The notes below the pieces were generated by a model. That model ran no database searches. It was not told where the DNA came from and saw only the letters and a program-made list of their open reading frames with translations. A DNA stretch of 64,000 nt from G965220825 sp965220825 (lineage in GTDB: Bacteria; Pseudomonadota; Alphaproteobacteria; UBA828): positions 1,674,001 to 1,738,000 of the forward strand of contig OZ244839.1 of NCBI GenBank assembly GCA_965220825.1, given 5' to 3'. The translations under genes were made by a program, and so were the position numbers. Shown in pieces: positions 46,534 to 56,218 of the stretch. Position 1 is the first letter of the stretch. Every line of letters starts with the position of its first letter.

Positions 46534-46791
46534 TCACACCCTCTTGAGCGAAAAAACTACCTTGCCCACCACATGCATGTCCTCGATATGGCAGCCGTAG
46601 CCCTCGTAGTCCAGATAGGCTGACCTGAGGCGCAGCTCGGCGTTTCGCCGTCGCCCAGCACCGGCTCGACGCCCTTGACCACGAAGCGGTTGCAGTCCGA
46701 GAGCACGAACATCTCGCCCAGCGTGGGGACACATCGGGCAATATCTACCAGCAGAGCAAGCGTCGCTGCAAGCTCGCTCGGGCAGAGGCTA
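46534..46791 (-). pseudogene. S24/LexA-like repressor C-terminal remnant
   Basis: The minus strand reads the end of an S24 repressor (SAYLDYEGYGCHIEDM, VVGKVVFSLKRV-stop at 46534) that parallels the intact protein at 56827. The remainder upstream is frame-shifted, and similarity ends near 46756. IS630 copy 2 lies immediately beyond at 46792. The 280 bp between this and the VapB remnant also matches the corresponding gap in the intact copy. Confidence 0.75.
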
Positions 46792-47845
46792 GAGCGTGAT
46801 CTTATCTGATTGAATCATTTGGGGGATTCACATGGCCTGAGATTTGTGATTCAAGATTGCACCGGGACAAAGGAGGCCGGTGATGATGTCGAAAGCCCTT
46901 TCCCTTGATCTTCGCATTCGGGTTCTGTCAGCGGTTTCGGAGGGTCTGAGCCATAGAGCGGCTGCGGCGCGGTTTGGGGTGAGCGCGGCGAGCGTGAGCC
47001 GGTGGCGCAGGCTGGTGCGTGAACAGGGTGACCCTCGCCCGAAAGCACTTGGCGGGGATCGCCGCTCGCGGCGTATCGAGGTGCAACGGGCGGTGATCCT
47101 GGGCCTTCTTGAAGAGAACCGGGACATGACGATCAAGGAGTTGCGCGCCGCTCTGGGCAGGCGCGGTTTGGTCTTCAGCTATGGGGCGATCCAACGCTTT
47201 CTCGTGCGCCACGGCCTCACGCGAAAAAAAAGACCGGCCACGCGGCGGAACAAGCTCGCCCGGACGTTCTGAGCCGGCGGCACGCCTGGCGTGACAGCCA
47301 GCCCGCTCTCGACCCCGACCGGCTGGTGTTCATCGACGAGACCTGGGCCAAGACCAACATGGCTCGCACCCACGGCTGGGCCCCGCGCGGCCAACGCCTG
47401 CGCATGGCCACGCCCCATGGTCATTGGAACACCACCACCTTCGTCGCCGGGCTCACACAGCGCGGTATGATCGCCCCCTTCGTGCTCCCCGGCGCCATCG
47501 ACCGCGATGCCTTCGAGACCTACCTCGAGCAGGTCCTCGTCCCCGAACTGCGGCCCGGCGATATCGTCGTCATGGACAACCTCTCAAGCCACAAGGGGCC
47601 CAAGGCCCGAAAGATCATTGAGGATGCCGGCGCGCAACTTCTCTTTCTGCCGCCCTGCAGCCCTGACTTCAATCCCATCGAGCTCGCCTTCGCCAAGCTC
47701 AAGGCGCGGCTGCGAAAAGCCGCAGAGAGAACCGTCGACGGCCTCTGGGAGACCATCGGCCAAATCTCCCAGACCTTCTCGCCGCAAGAATGCAAAAACT
47801 ACTTCAACGCCGCTGGATACGGTGCAACGTGATCGGATTCCGCTC
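46792..47845 (+). mobile_element. IS630-family insertion sequence, copy 2
   Basis: 1054-bp element flanked by TA (46790-46791 and 47846-47847). Termini are GAGCGTGATC and GATTCCGCTC. It is 2 bp longer than copy 1 because its A-run is 8 nt. It retains the Trp codon lost in copy 1. It sits beside the decayed repressor remnant. Confidence 0.92.
46883..47832 (+). CDS. IS630 transposase in two frames, probable -1 programmed frameshift
   Basis: ORF A starts at ATG 46883 (AGGAGG 6 nt upstream), encodes the HTH domain and runs to 47272 in one frame. ORF B, in the -1 frame, carries the DDE core VFIDETWAKTN, VVMDNLSSHKG and PPCSPDFNPIELAF and ends at 47832. The frames meet at an 8-nt A-run (47224-47231), a typical slippery site, and a -1 slip would give a full-length product of about 316 residues. 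Copy 1, with 6 A, is already in the fused frame. Alternatively this copy is simply inactive. Confidence 0.82.
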
Positions 47846-47847
47846 TA

Positions 47848-48149
47848 ACGGCGGCGTACCCCCTCCCCCCCCCCGACTGTGCAGGACGAGGGACATCTCC
47901 GCCTCGCTTCACCCGAGAGGCTTCACGATCGCTCGGCAGTCTCACCAGAGACGCCAGTCGCACTCCCCAGTCGCCGCTCACCGAATCAGCACAGCGATCG
48001 GCTCGAACCGGTGCACCGCGTTGTCGGCGATCCAGGCTATGCGCGTCAGATGGCCATGGCACGGCTGCGCTCCGATGCGCAGGAGTTCGAATCAAAGTGT
48101 TTGCCAATTGTTTGCCAGCCACTGTTTCGGCAAAATTCAGACAAAAGAA
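47848..48149. other. About 300-nt stretch without recognised genes
   Basis: Between IS630 copy 2 and the tRNA-derived terminator I see a run of C (about 47867-47876) and no coding family on either strand. It may be ancestral DNA downstream of the tRNA-fMet site. Confidence 0.35.
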
Positions 48150-48182
48150 AACCCCTCGAAAACGCAGTGTTTTCAAGGGGTT
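48150..48182 (-). terminator. Terminator belonging to the tRNA-fMet fragment
   Basis: Arms 48150-48163 and 48169-48182 form a 14-nt stem with one mismatch and a 5-nt loop. Read on the minus strand, the stem is followed by TTCTTTTG. It lies just after the CCA end of the tRNA fragment, as expected for a native tRNA terminator. Confidence 0.7.
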
Positions 48183-48184
48183 GT

Positions 48185-48232
<48 letters not shown>

Positions 48233-48473
48233 GCACATTCGCGTGTCTTCACCATTTCTGACAGAAATACGCAGAACTGCGCTCAACTCCTCTAACATAC
48301 TATAATACAATGTTTTTTCTGGTCTCTCTAGCCTCGTCTCAGGCTTGACAGGGCGACAGCGATGCGCTCGAATACGCTCGATTTTTAGCTCACCCGCTTA
48401 CGGTATGCTTACGGCAGGCTTACGGCAAACGTGACGGCAGCAAGGTCAACAGAGAGCCGCGGCAGCAACCATC

Positions 48474-49673
48474 ATGGCGACACTCCAGTATCGATCCATT
48501 TCCAAGCGGACGGTCGACAAGCTCTCGGTCGATGACAAGGATGTCGTCTTCTGGGACCGCGAACTGTCCGGCTTCGGAGTCCGCGTTTACCCCTCGGGCA
48601 GCAAGGTCTATGTCGTCCAGACCCGCTTCGGCGGGAAATCGAGGCGGATGGCGCTCGGCCGCCATGGCGTGATCTCCGCCGACCAGGCGCGCCGCAAGGC
48701 AGCCATGATCATCGCGCGTATCAAGGCCGGCGAAGTGCCGGACCCCACACCGCCTGCACCGGTCGTCGAACCGACGGTCGCCGATCTCGTCGAGCGCTAT
48801 CTGAGAGAGCATGTCGCAGTCCGGTGCAAACCTCGGACGGCTGAGGCCTACCGCTGGCTGGTGTCGAAGTTCGTGCTACCCGAGCTTGGCGGAATGGAAG
48901 TCTCGGCAGTGGAGCGCCAGCACATCGCAGCGCTGCACCACCGCCACCGGGACACGCCCTATCAGGCCAACCGCATTCTCGAGGTGGTGCGGAAGATGTT
49001 CAACCTGGCCGAAGCTTGGGGGCTTCGACAGGACGGGGGGAACCCTTGCCGATTTGTGCAGAAATACAAGGAGCAGAAGCGCGAACGGTTCCTCACCGAG
49101 GACGAGTTTCGGCGCCTGGGCCAGGTGCTGAGCGAGGTCGAGGCCGAGGGGTCCGAGACGATCTCGGCGATCGCTGCCATCCGGTTGCTGATGCTGACGG
49201 GCTGCCGGCTGTCCGAAGTCCAGACCTTGCGTTGGGAGGACGTGGATCTGGAGGCTGGCGAATTGCGGCTACGCGATAGCAAGACCGGCGCCCGGATGGT
49301 GCCCCTGTCCGCCACGGCAGTCGCCATGCTCGCCGCCCTGCCCCGCGCCGACGACAACCCGTGGGTGATCGTGGGTCGGAAGGCGGGCGCTCACCTTACG
49401 GACCTGCAGCATCCGTGGCGGCGCGTGCGGGCGCGAGCCGGACTGGACGATGTGCGCCTTCACGACCTGCGACACAGCTTCGCCAGCCGGGCGCTGGCGC
49501 TGGGCGAAAGCCTTCCGATGATCGGCAAGCTTCTCGGCCACACCCAAGTCCAGACCACGGCACGCTACGCCCATCTTGCGAATGAATCGGTCAAGGCGTC
49601 CGGCGCCCGTGTCAGCGACAGCATTGGCGGAGACATCCTGGCTACTGCCAACTCCCCCACCAGAGCAGGATGA
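48474..49673 (+). CDS. int: Tyrosine-recombinase integrase
   Basis: 399-residue phage/ICE-type integrase with an N-terminal arm-binding DUF4102 domain (LSGFGVRVYPSGSKVYVVQ), a core-binding domain (about 100-190) and a catalytic domain: Arg in TGCRLSEV (about 246), the HDLRH box (about 330), His in GHTQVQTTARY and Tyr at about 365. All catalytic residues are present. It is 241 nt inside the tRNA-fMet fragment, so it is the enzyme that recognises that site. Its stop overlaps the start of a decayed abiEi copy (ATGA). Confidence 0.93.
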   Translation: MATLQYRSISKRTVDKLSVDDKDVVFWDRELSGFGVRVYPSGSKVYVVQTRFGGKSRRMALGRHGVISADQARRKAAMIIARIKAGEVPDPTPPAPVVEPTVADLVERYLREHVAVRCKPRTAEAYRWLVSKFVLPELGGMEVSAVERQHIAALHHRHRDTPYQANRILEVVRKMFNLAEAWGLRQDGGNPCRFVQKYKEQKRERFLTEDEFRRLGQVLSEVEAEGSETISAIAAIRLLMLTGCRLSEVQTLRWEDVDLEAGELRLRDSKTGARMVPLSATAVAMLAALPRADDNPWVIVGRKAGAHLTDLQHPWRRVRARAGLDDVRLHDLRHSFASRALALGESLPMIGKLLGHTQVQTTARYAHLANESVKASGARVSDSIGGDILATANSPTRAG

Positions 49674-50020
49674 TTGACCTGTCGGATATCGATCCTCCGG
49701 CGTCGCCTCAGACCGGTCTCGCGGTCCGAATCGTAAAAAATATGCAGGCGCATGGGCGCGGTCGGTGGGCGTCGACGCGTCTTTGTGTTTTCTCCACCGC
49801 GACACTCGACCAAGCTCTCTCACGCCTCGTCAGGGTTGGACGCTGCGCCGGGCCGGTCGATCTGGCCCGGAATACCGACGGTCTGCTCGGCTGGATGCAG
49901 CCGCTGGCTTTCACTCAGACGGCAGAACAGCAGGCTCGCCTGCCAGGGAAGGCTTTCCCCATCCTGCCCCTTCCAGATCGCGATCTGGTGAGTTCCAATC
50001 AGCGGTCCATTCACTTCTAA
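49670..50020 (+). pseudogene. Decayed AbiEi antitoxin copy with internal deletion
   Basis: The N-terminal part (LAVRIVKNMQAHGRGRW, LDQALSRLVRVGR) matches the intact AbiEi at 50645 (IMKRMRGHGRGRW, VDQALSRLARAGK). The frame then passes straight to the AbiEi C-terminus (DLARNTDGLLGWMQPL, TAEQQA versus DLARNIGDLPVWAQPL, TAEQTEA). About 125 residues between are missing, including the wHTH and most of the DNA/NTase-binding region. The stop has been lost, adding unrelated residues. It overlaps the integrase stop. Confidence 0.75.
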
Positions 50021-50028
50021 GCAGCCGG

Positions 50029-50230
50029 ACGGGCTTGAGGACGTGCGCATTCACGACCTGCGCCACAGTTTCGCCAGCGGCGGGCTGCAGGTCGGCGAGG
50101 GCCTATCCATGATCGGCAAGCTGCCCGGTCACACCCAGGTCCAGACCACCGCGCGTTACACCCATCCCGCCAACGATCGGGGCAAATTTGCTTCCGGCGG
50201 GATAGCCAAGCGAATCGCGGAAGTGCAGGG
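50029..50230 (+). pseudogene. Second integrase C-terminal fragment
   Basis: It encodes LEDVRIHDLRHSFASGG, LSMIGKLPGHTQVQTTARY and IAKRIAEVQG, a close match to residues of the intact integrase from LDDVRLHDLRH on. It includes the HxxR, His and Tyr residues but nothing upstream. It shows a second related element was once joined here in the same orientation. Confidence 0.8.
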
Positions 50231-50623
50231 CAATCGTGGGGCATCCCTGGTAGCGTGCATCCTTCGAACCAGGTGGTCGTGCTCCCTTTGGCGAGACGGT
50301 GATCCCTTCGATGTCGAGCTGGACAACCATCGCAGGCGGTGGTCGGAGGATCACGATGGCCGCAAGGCACACACGCGGGGATTCTGGATCGATGCCCAGA
50401 ACGGCGTAGAATTCGGCAGGGCACGAGGCTGAAGCAGTCCGGCCATTCAAGACTGGGGTTGGCGACAGGATCGGAGGGCGCATCCTGGTGGCTTCACTTG
50501 ACGAGGTTGAACCGGTGCAAGCGCTCCCTGAGGTGGCGCCCGTTCGAACCTGCCATCGAATGTTCCTCACCCACTCCGATGAAGCAGTTGATTCGGTCAG
50601 AAACTATGCCTATTTTCCTGACC
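50231..50623. other. Intergenic DNA between integrase fragment and abiEi
   Basis: The first 60 bp resemble the DNA after the integrase remnant at 37918. Beyond that I recognise no gene. It presumably includes the promoter of abiEi-abiEii. Confidence 0.35.
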
Positions 50624-50644
50624 ATGGCAGAAGCGGATCGAACG

Positions 50645-51265
50645 ATGAGCAGTCTGGCCGACAAGATCATGAAGCGGATGCGGGGCCACGGACGCGGGCG
50701 GTGGGTGTCAACACCCCGAGACTTCCTTGACCTCGGCAGTCGCCAGGCTGTGGATCAGGCCCTTTCGCGCCTCGCCAGGGCCGGCAAGCTGCGCCGAGCC
50801 GGTCGCGGTCTCTACGATCTGCCACGCATCAGCACGGTGTTGCAACGTCCCGCTCCGGTCGACATCGACGCTGCGGTTGCCGCGGTCGCCCGGCGTGACG
50901 GCATTCGCTTCATGCCCGATGGTGCGACGGTCGCACACCGTATGGGCCTGACCAATGCCGTGCCGGCCAAGGCAAGCTACGCCACCGACGGCGCCACGCG
51001 GACGGTGGCAGTGGATGGACGAACGATACGCTTCCGTCATGCTGGCACTCGTGTCATGCGCTGGGCCGACCGGCCCGGGGCTGCCGTTGTCCAGGCTCTT
51101 CTCTGGCTGGGCCCCGACGCGACGCGGGATTCCCGGGTGACGTCGGCACTGAAGCGTCTGCCGGACGACGTGCGACACGATCTGGCCCGGAACATCGGCG
51201 ACCTGCCCGTTTGGGCACAACCGCTCGCCCGCGCTGTAACAGCAGAACAGACTGAGGCGGCATGA
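50645..51265 (+). CDS. abiEi: AbiEi-type antitoxin / DUF6088 transcriptional regulator
   Basis: About 206 residues. The winged-helix N-terminus has RGRWVSTPRDFLDLGSRQAVDQALSRLARAGKL/RRAGRGLYDL, and the rest is the AbiEi C-terminal antitoxin domain. I start at ATG 50645 with AGCGGA upstream; ATG 50624 or 50606 would extend it by 7 or 13 residues. It represses its own operon and counteracts the toxin encoded by the next gene in type IV toxin-antitoxin systems. Its stop overlaps abiEii by 4 nt. Confidence 0.88.
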   Translation: MSSLADKIMKRMRGHGRGRWVSTPRDFLDLGSRQAVDQALSRLARAGKLRRAGRGLYDLPRISTVLQRPAPVDIDAAVAAVARRDGIRFMPDGATVAHRMGLTNAVPAKASYATDGATRTVAVDGRTIRFRHAGTRVMRWADRPGAAVVQALLWLGPDATRDSRVTSALKRLPDDVRHDLARNIGDLPVWAQPLARAVTAEQTEAA

Positions 51266-52305
51266 GCGCAGACGGCTTTACGGCCTTTCTCGACCTTCCG
51301 GAACAGGACCGGCGGGACGTGTTCGCCACTGCGGCACGGCGCCTCGATACCATACCGAACTTTGTCGAGAAGGATTTTTGGGTCTGTCTCGTCCTCGATA
51401 TCCTGTTCAACCGCATGCCCGAAAGCCGCCCACACCTCCTCTTCAAGGGTGGCACCTCTCTGTCCAAGGGCTTTGGCCTGATCCGGCGCTTCTCGGAGGA
51501 TATCGATGTCGTCGTGAATCGGGGCGACCTCGGCTTTGTTGACAGCCGCGATCCGGTCACCTCCACCGGCCTTTCGAACAAGCGCCGTAATGCACTGTTT
51601 CAGGAACTGATGCTCACCTGTGGCAATCATGTTCAGGGAACGATGATGTCCGACCTGATGTTGTCAATCGGTACAATGACAGAAGGATGTAGCGTCATTC
51701 CAGACGATGGCGGCGACAACCAGACCCTACTCGTGATCTACCCCAGTCTGTGGCCGGAGAGCGATCGTGCCTACGTGCGCTCGCGCGTCAAGATCGAAGC
51801 GGGTGCGAGGTCGGCCTTGACGCCCGCATCGCCCCGCTCCATCGAACCCTACATCTCGGCCGAGCTGTCAGACTGGCAATTCACGGTGCGGGGAATCCTG
51901 ACGCTTTCACCAGAACGCACCTTCTGGGAAAAGCTGCTGATCCTGCACGGCATCCATTGCGGCTACAGGGACGGCGGACGGCTACCGACCGACAGCGACA
52001 GAGTTTCGCGCCACTACTACGACGCCGCAATGATCGCAGCGACCACAACGGGTGATGCCGCCATCTCGGATCTCTCCCTCCTCGACGCTGTTCGCGAGCA
52101 CAATCTGATCGCGTTTCGGCAGGCTTGGAAACGGTTCGAAGAGGCCATTCCCGGATCGCTGCGCTTGGCCCCGCAGTCGGAACCGAAGGCAGTAATCCAA
52201 AGGGACTACCTCGCCATGCGCGATATGATCCTTGGCGAGGCTCCCACCTTTGAGTGGATTTCTGACCAACTCCAGCGGGTAGAAGACACAATCAACAACC
52301 AGTAA
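51262..52305 (+). CDS. abiEii: AbiEii-type nucleotidyltransferase toxin
   Basis: 347 residues, normal for AbiEii. The nucleotidyltransferase motif is LFKGGTSLSKGFGLIRRFSEDIDVVV, containing the GG/S and DxD residues of the DNA polymerase beta fold. Downstream is the conserved ERTFWEKLLILHGI helix. AbiEii modifies nucleotides/tRNA and stalls growth during phage infection. ATG 51262 overlaps abiEi (ATGA), so the pair is translationally coupled. Cargo of the integrated element. Confidence 0.92.
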   Translation: MSADGFTAFLDLPEQDRRDVFATAARRLDTIPNFVEKDFWVCLVLDILFNRMPESRPHLLFKGGTSLSKGFGLIRRFSEDIDVVVNRGDLGFVDSRDPVTSTGLSNKRRNALFQELMLTCGNHVQGTMMSDLMLSIGTMTEGCSVIPDDGGDNQTLLVIYPSLWPESDRAYVRSRVKIEAGARSALTPASPRSIEPYISAELSDWQFTVRGILTLSPERTFWEKLLILHGIHCGYRDGGRLPTDSDRVSRHYYDAAMIAATTTGDAAISDLSLLDAVREHNLIAFRQAWKRFEEAIPGSLRLAPQSEPKAVIQRDYLAMRDMILGEAPTFEWISDQLQRVEDTINNQ

Positions 52306-52335
52306 CGGCAAAGCATTGCGGTGACCGGTTCAGCC

Positions 52336-52882
52336 GGTATGGACAGTTCCACCTGCGGTTTGTTGAGCGCCGGGCGGCGGAAGCCCTCACGGATACGCCC
52401 GTGGTCCTTGTCGTCGGACCGCGCCGGGCCGGCAAGACCACGCTCGTCAGGAAAATGGGCGAGGCCAGTCGCACCTATATCACGCTGGACGACCGGACCG
52501 CGCTGGATGCCGCCCAGTCCGATCCGGCGAGCTTCATCAGGGGCCTGGACCGGGCCACCATAGACGAGGTCCAGCGCGCACCCGACCTGCTCCTGGCCAT
52601 CAAAAAGGCGGTCGACGAGGATCATCGCCCGGGCCGCTTTGTTCTCACGGGCTCGGCCAATGTGCTGACTATGCCACAGGTCGCCGATAGCCTGGCAGGC
52701 CGTATGGACACGCTCCGGCTGCTGCGACCGAGGCCTGCGGAAACTGCTTCGCTTCCGGCATAGTCCTTTGCGACAGCACGGACATCGTGCCGTTCGACGA
52801 CCAACTTGCAGCGACGCTATTGTCCTCTCTTTGGGCTTCCCTTCGATTCCTCGGCAACCGACATTATTTGCGACAGTCTTGA
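52336..52882 (+). pseudogene. DUF4143/AAA ATPase remnant with internal deletion
   Basis: The first part encodes the AAA domain (VVLVVGPRRAGKTTLVRK, FVLTGSANVLT, DSLAGRMDTLRLL) with no good start codon. At about 52735 it ends abruptly. From about 52757 another frame encodes GIVLCDSTDIVPFDDQL/AATLLSSLW, the typical C-terminus of DUF4143 proteins, to the stop at 52882. The middle, about 250 residues, is missing. It follows abiEii by 15-30 nt. Confidence 0.75.
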
Positions 52883-53003
52883 TCCGACGAAACTCCGGGC
52901 CCTACCTGTCTATGACAGGTCCGACTCCAGCGAAGACGGTGATCAAGCTCTGTCCACGGTGGACGGTATTGAACATACGATTTTGTTCGCAATGCCCAAT
53001 CAA

Positions 53004-56000
53004 TCATATTGGAGCCAGACAAACAGAAACTGCCCGCCCTCCACGACGGCTAAATGCCAACTCGCATTCCACCCTTGCATTTGCGTGCAGCCCATCCCAA
53101 TTAGCTGCTTCGCTTTCAGCACGAGAAGCGAACACGTCTTGCGCAAAGTCTTCCAAGAAAATAAACGCGTAACCTTCTTCCCACCTCTTGACACGGCCTT
53201 TATAACTCATTCCAATACCGTTCTCTTCCACTCTTGCGCCACCTCCTGTACGGTATCTCACTGGCGCTCTAGAATGAATATCTGCAAATAATTTTTGTGC
53301 CTCCTCTTGGTGACCTTGGAGAAATAACTCACGCGCACACCAAAAGCGACCCTCGAAATTATCATCACCCACCGTAAAGCCTCTTTTCAAATGCTGCAGA
53401 GCTTTCTCCGACTCCTTCCTTACCGACGCAATTCGGCCTATCTCCAAATGAACTATTTTCGATCCTGGATTGTCCTGCAGACAAGCTTCAAGAATTTCAA
53501 TACTCCTGCTAATATTTCCCGAATCAGCATATCTTCGAGCCAAGCGTCGGGCCAACCAGTCCTGTCTAGGGTTTAAATAAAACGCCCGTTCCAAGGCCTG
53601 TTGTGCTCGGCTTGTCTGATTGAGTTGATCCCTAAAAGTCGCTTCCGTAGTCAACAGTTCCGAGCTCTCGGGAAACAATTGAAGACCCCGTTGTAGTGCT
53701 ATCTCAGCCTCCTTGATTGTTTGGACCAGCGCTGAAGGCATAACCTCCTCCTCAGACCTGCTAAATTCGTCAAGTGCTTCTTGTACTTCGTCCACCGCGA
53801 GACGCGCTCGCGTATGCCAATCGTATGAAGTAGGTCGCTGGGATTCTCCTCGCAACCTCCTTCTGGCATGTAGACGAAAAGCCTGTTTCTGCAATGGATC
53901 ACTTGTTTCGTTCGCGCGCCGCCTTGCAATTTCCGCTCGTGTATGTTGTATACTATGGCTTCCAGGATTCAAGTCAGAGGCGCATTTGGCTGCCTGCTCT
54001 GCTAATTCGAGTGAACCACTATGATGTTGCATTTCAAACACAGAGCGTTGATGGTAAACAAACGAATTTCTAGGTATTGCATCTTGTAGTCGATCATAAA
54101 ACAACCGTCCCAACTCGGGATTTGGAAACATCTCCGCAATTTGTCGGCCTCGTATTAACCGAGAAAACGTCTCCTCGTCCGATGAGTAGTCAATGTTGAT
54201 GGCTCCAAGAATTCCTACCAACTGATCAAACTTACTTTCTGGATCCGATAACACGCGATTGAAAACGAGTTCCGCCACGTGTTGATGACGACTAGCATAA
54301 AAGACGTCCAAACCCCTGCGATCATGTGTTACCCGCACAACGTTGTCGAGAGGCCCGAGAAGCTCTTGTTGAAAGCGCTCAAAACTGATTCCCGATATAC
54401 GAGAAATCAGCCCAGCCCGGATAGAAGCCCCAAACTGATGTAGGGTGCAGATATTTAGGTATATGTTTCGCGCCGCCGCAGGTTCTATCCGTCTGTATTC
54501 GTCGGCCACAATATCTTCGAACGGAATGCCTAGAGTGACTTCATGCAATGCTACGAGAAGCTGGCGTCCGGCTCTCTCGGAAAAAGCTTCGATCCTCGCC
54601 TCAGAAGATTGGCTTTCGAGCCAGCCTAGAGAGCCATGTTTCTCCAACAAATCGATGAGTTGATCTATTTCCTTATGGCTAAGGTAACGCACAGGGAAAT
54701 CTTGGCGAACGAAAGGCTCCAATTGTTCGCAGTAAATGTTCCATTCATTGTTTCTTTCAGCTCCGATTACTGTGATCGGCACCCTCTTCGTCTGTGCAGC
54801 ACGAAGTAAATCTCTTAATGGGTCTCGGACCAATGCCAGCCGATCTACAAATAAAAATACGCGCTTACCTGTAAGGCGATAGATCTCATCTAGTGCCTCA
54901 AACTGCAATCCAGCAGCATTATCTACGTATAGTGCTAACTGGTCGTAACTGCTGCCGGCCTCCCAAGCGACGCGTTTGAGTACGACAGTTTTCCCATTTC
55001 CTCCTGGCCCCTTAAGTACAAATAGTTCTGCTATTTTCCGATCTTCGTCGGAACGGAGGATGGCGTCAACCAAAACTGAGTCAGAAAGGTTTCGGCGAAC
55101 ATCGAGATTTTGTAATATACAACCCCAGCCTTCGTCATATCCATGGTAAAACTTCTTTGGATCTTGCCGCGGTGCGACTAGTGCAGAGTGAATGTGTGTG
55201 GCAGCTTGCGAGAGATACTTTTCTAATAAGGGCTGTTCGGAAACTCCGGGTTTGCGATAGTGCGCCCGGATCGAAAGAGTACCACCGCCCAGCTCTATTG
55301 GAATTTGCCTAGATGCAGGTGGCACTTCGTTGTTCAGCTCGTTTAGAAAATCGTCGAAGGTCTTTTTTATGGTAATTACTCGATGGGACTGCCAATATCG
55401 AGTTTCGATGTCTTCTATGTCTGGTGAAACCAGGAAGTACGATGGCCTACCAACGCTAGGATCAGTCAACTCGAACAGTATATTTTGTATGTGCTGATCG
55501 GAAATTGAATAACCAACGAAAATTATTGGATATTCGTAGCCTAGGTCCGTGAATCTATTATAAAACCTTGCGCGATTTCTTTTATAACTTGAATACTGCT
55601 CATTAGAAATAATTATAGGGATTTCTGAGTCATGATAATGCTCGATGCAGCCATGCAATTTATAAAAATCGACAGGATTTATTTCTTTCCGCAATCTCTG
55701 ATCTAGACTGTCGCCATCCTTTACGGATTTTACAAGTGTCTGAAGGGGTTTCGTCACGTCGGAGTAAGTCTTTTCTAATATAATATCGAAGTTGGTAGTA
55801 ACAATTGCGCGCCAGCGGAAAGTTGGGATTAGCAAGTGATGCTCAGCAGGTCCAAAGGGCTCGAATAATTGATGCAGAAAAGACTGGAATTCTGTAAATC
55901 CAATTTCACTAGACACCATGGCGGATACCGCAGAGAGTGGGCGATTTTTTAATTTACCTTGCAGAAATTGGTCACAAATCAAATCTCGAAGCCCATTTCC

Positions 56001-56117
56001 CATTGGGATTGAGTTCCCTTCGGGATGTGTAGCACCCTGACTGGCGCCGGCTCCCAAAAACAAAACAGCCCGCTGCTCTCGAACGGCGGAAATCAAGGTG
56101 TCTGGAAGACTGGTCAT
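53004..56117 (-). CDS. SIR2-STAND-TPR protein with C-terminal cold-shock-like domain, candidate antiphage NTPase
   Basis: 1037 residues. An N-terminal SIR2-like domain (FLGAGASQGA about 19-28, VTTNFDIILE, KLHGCIEH about 153, FVGYSISDQHIQ) would be an NAD-consuming effector. A STAND-type P-loop follows (KGPGGNGKTVVLK, about 369; FLFVDRLALV). TPR-like helices occupy about 690-970. The last 65 residues (GRVKRWEEGYAFIFLEDFAQ, DVFASR, ARVECELAF, GRAVSV) resemble a cold-shock/S1 fold. SIR2-STAND proteins such as Avs5 sense phage proteins and deplete NAD. The gene is markedly A/T-richer than the flanks, has AAAGGA before its ATG, and ends where a DUF4143 remnant begins. Confidence 0.88.
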   Translation of the reverse strand: MTSLPDTLISAVREQRAVLFLGAGASQGATHPEGNSIPMGNGLRDLICDQFLQGKLKNRPLSAVSAMVSSEIGFTEFQSFLHQLFEPFGPAEHHLLIPTFRWRAIVTTNFDIILEKTYSDVTKPLQTLVKSVKDGDSLDQRLRKEINPVDFYKLHGCIEHYHDSEIPIIISNEQYSSYKRNRARFYNRFTDLGYEYPIIFVGYSISDQHIQNILFELTDPSVGRPSYFLVSPDIEDIETRYWQSHRVITIKKTFDDFLNELNNEVPPASRQIPIELGGGTLSIRAHYRKPGVSEQPLLEKYLSQAATHIHSALVAPRQDPKKFYHGYDEGWGCILQNLDVRRNLSDSVLVDAILRSDEDRKIAELFVLKGPGGNGKTVVLKRVAWEAGSSYDQLALYVDNAAGLQFEALDEIYRLTGKRVFLFVDRLALVRDPLRDLLRAAQTKRVPITVIGAERNNEWNIYCEQLEPFVRQDFPVRYLSHKEIDQLIDLLEKHGSLGWLESQSSEARIEAFSERAGRQLLVALHEVTLGIPFEDIVADEYRRIEPAAARNIYLNICTLHQFGASIRAGLISRISGISFERFQQELLGPLDNVVRVTHDRRGLDVFYASRHQHVAELVFNRVLSDPESKFDQLVGILGAINIDYSSDEETFSRLIRGRQIAEMFPNPELGRLFYDRLQDAIPRNSFVYHQRSVFEMQHHSGSLELAEQAAKCASDLNPGSHSIQHTRAEIARRRANETSDPLQKQAFRLHARRRLRGESQRPTSYDWHTRARLAVDEVQEALDEFSRSEEEVMPSALVQTIKEAEIALQRGLQLFPESSELLTTEATFRDQLNQTSRAQQALERAFYLNPRQDWLARRLARRYADSGNISRSIEILEACLQDNPGSKIVHLEIGRIASVRKESEKALQHLKRGFTVGDDNFEGRFWCARELFLQGHQEEAQKLFADIHSRAPVRYRTGGGARVEENGIGMSYKGRVKRWEEGYAFIFLEDFAQDVFASRAESEAANWDGLHANARVECELAFSRRGGRAVSVCLAPI

Positions 56118-56218
56118 GATAACGGCTGTCCTTTGGGGTGCGAATATGGCAAGCGCCGTTTGATATTTTTTGGCACTGTCATCGATGTAGTGCGGAGGTC
56201 GTAGGTTCAGTTAGCACT

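Noticed and set aside
52904..52920. ACCTGTC-TAT-GACAGGT hairpin after the SIR2-STAND gene
   Set aside because: Perfect 7-bp stem but no T-tract on the minus strand, and 84 nt from the stop; function cannot be supported.
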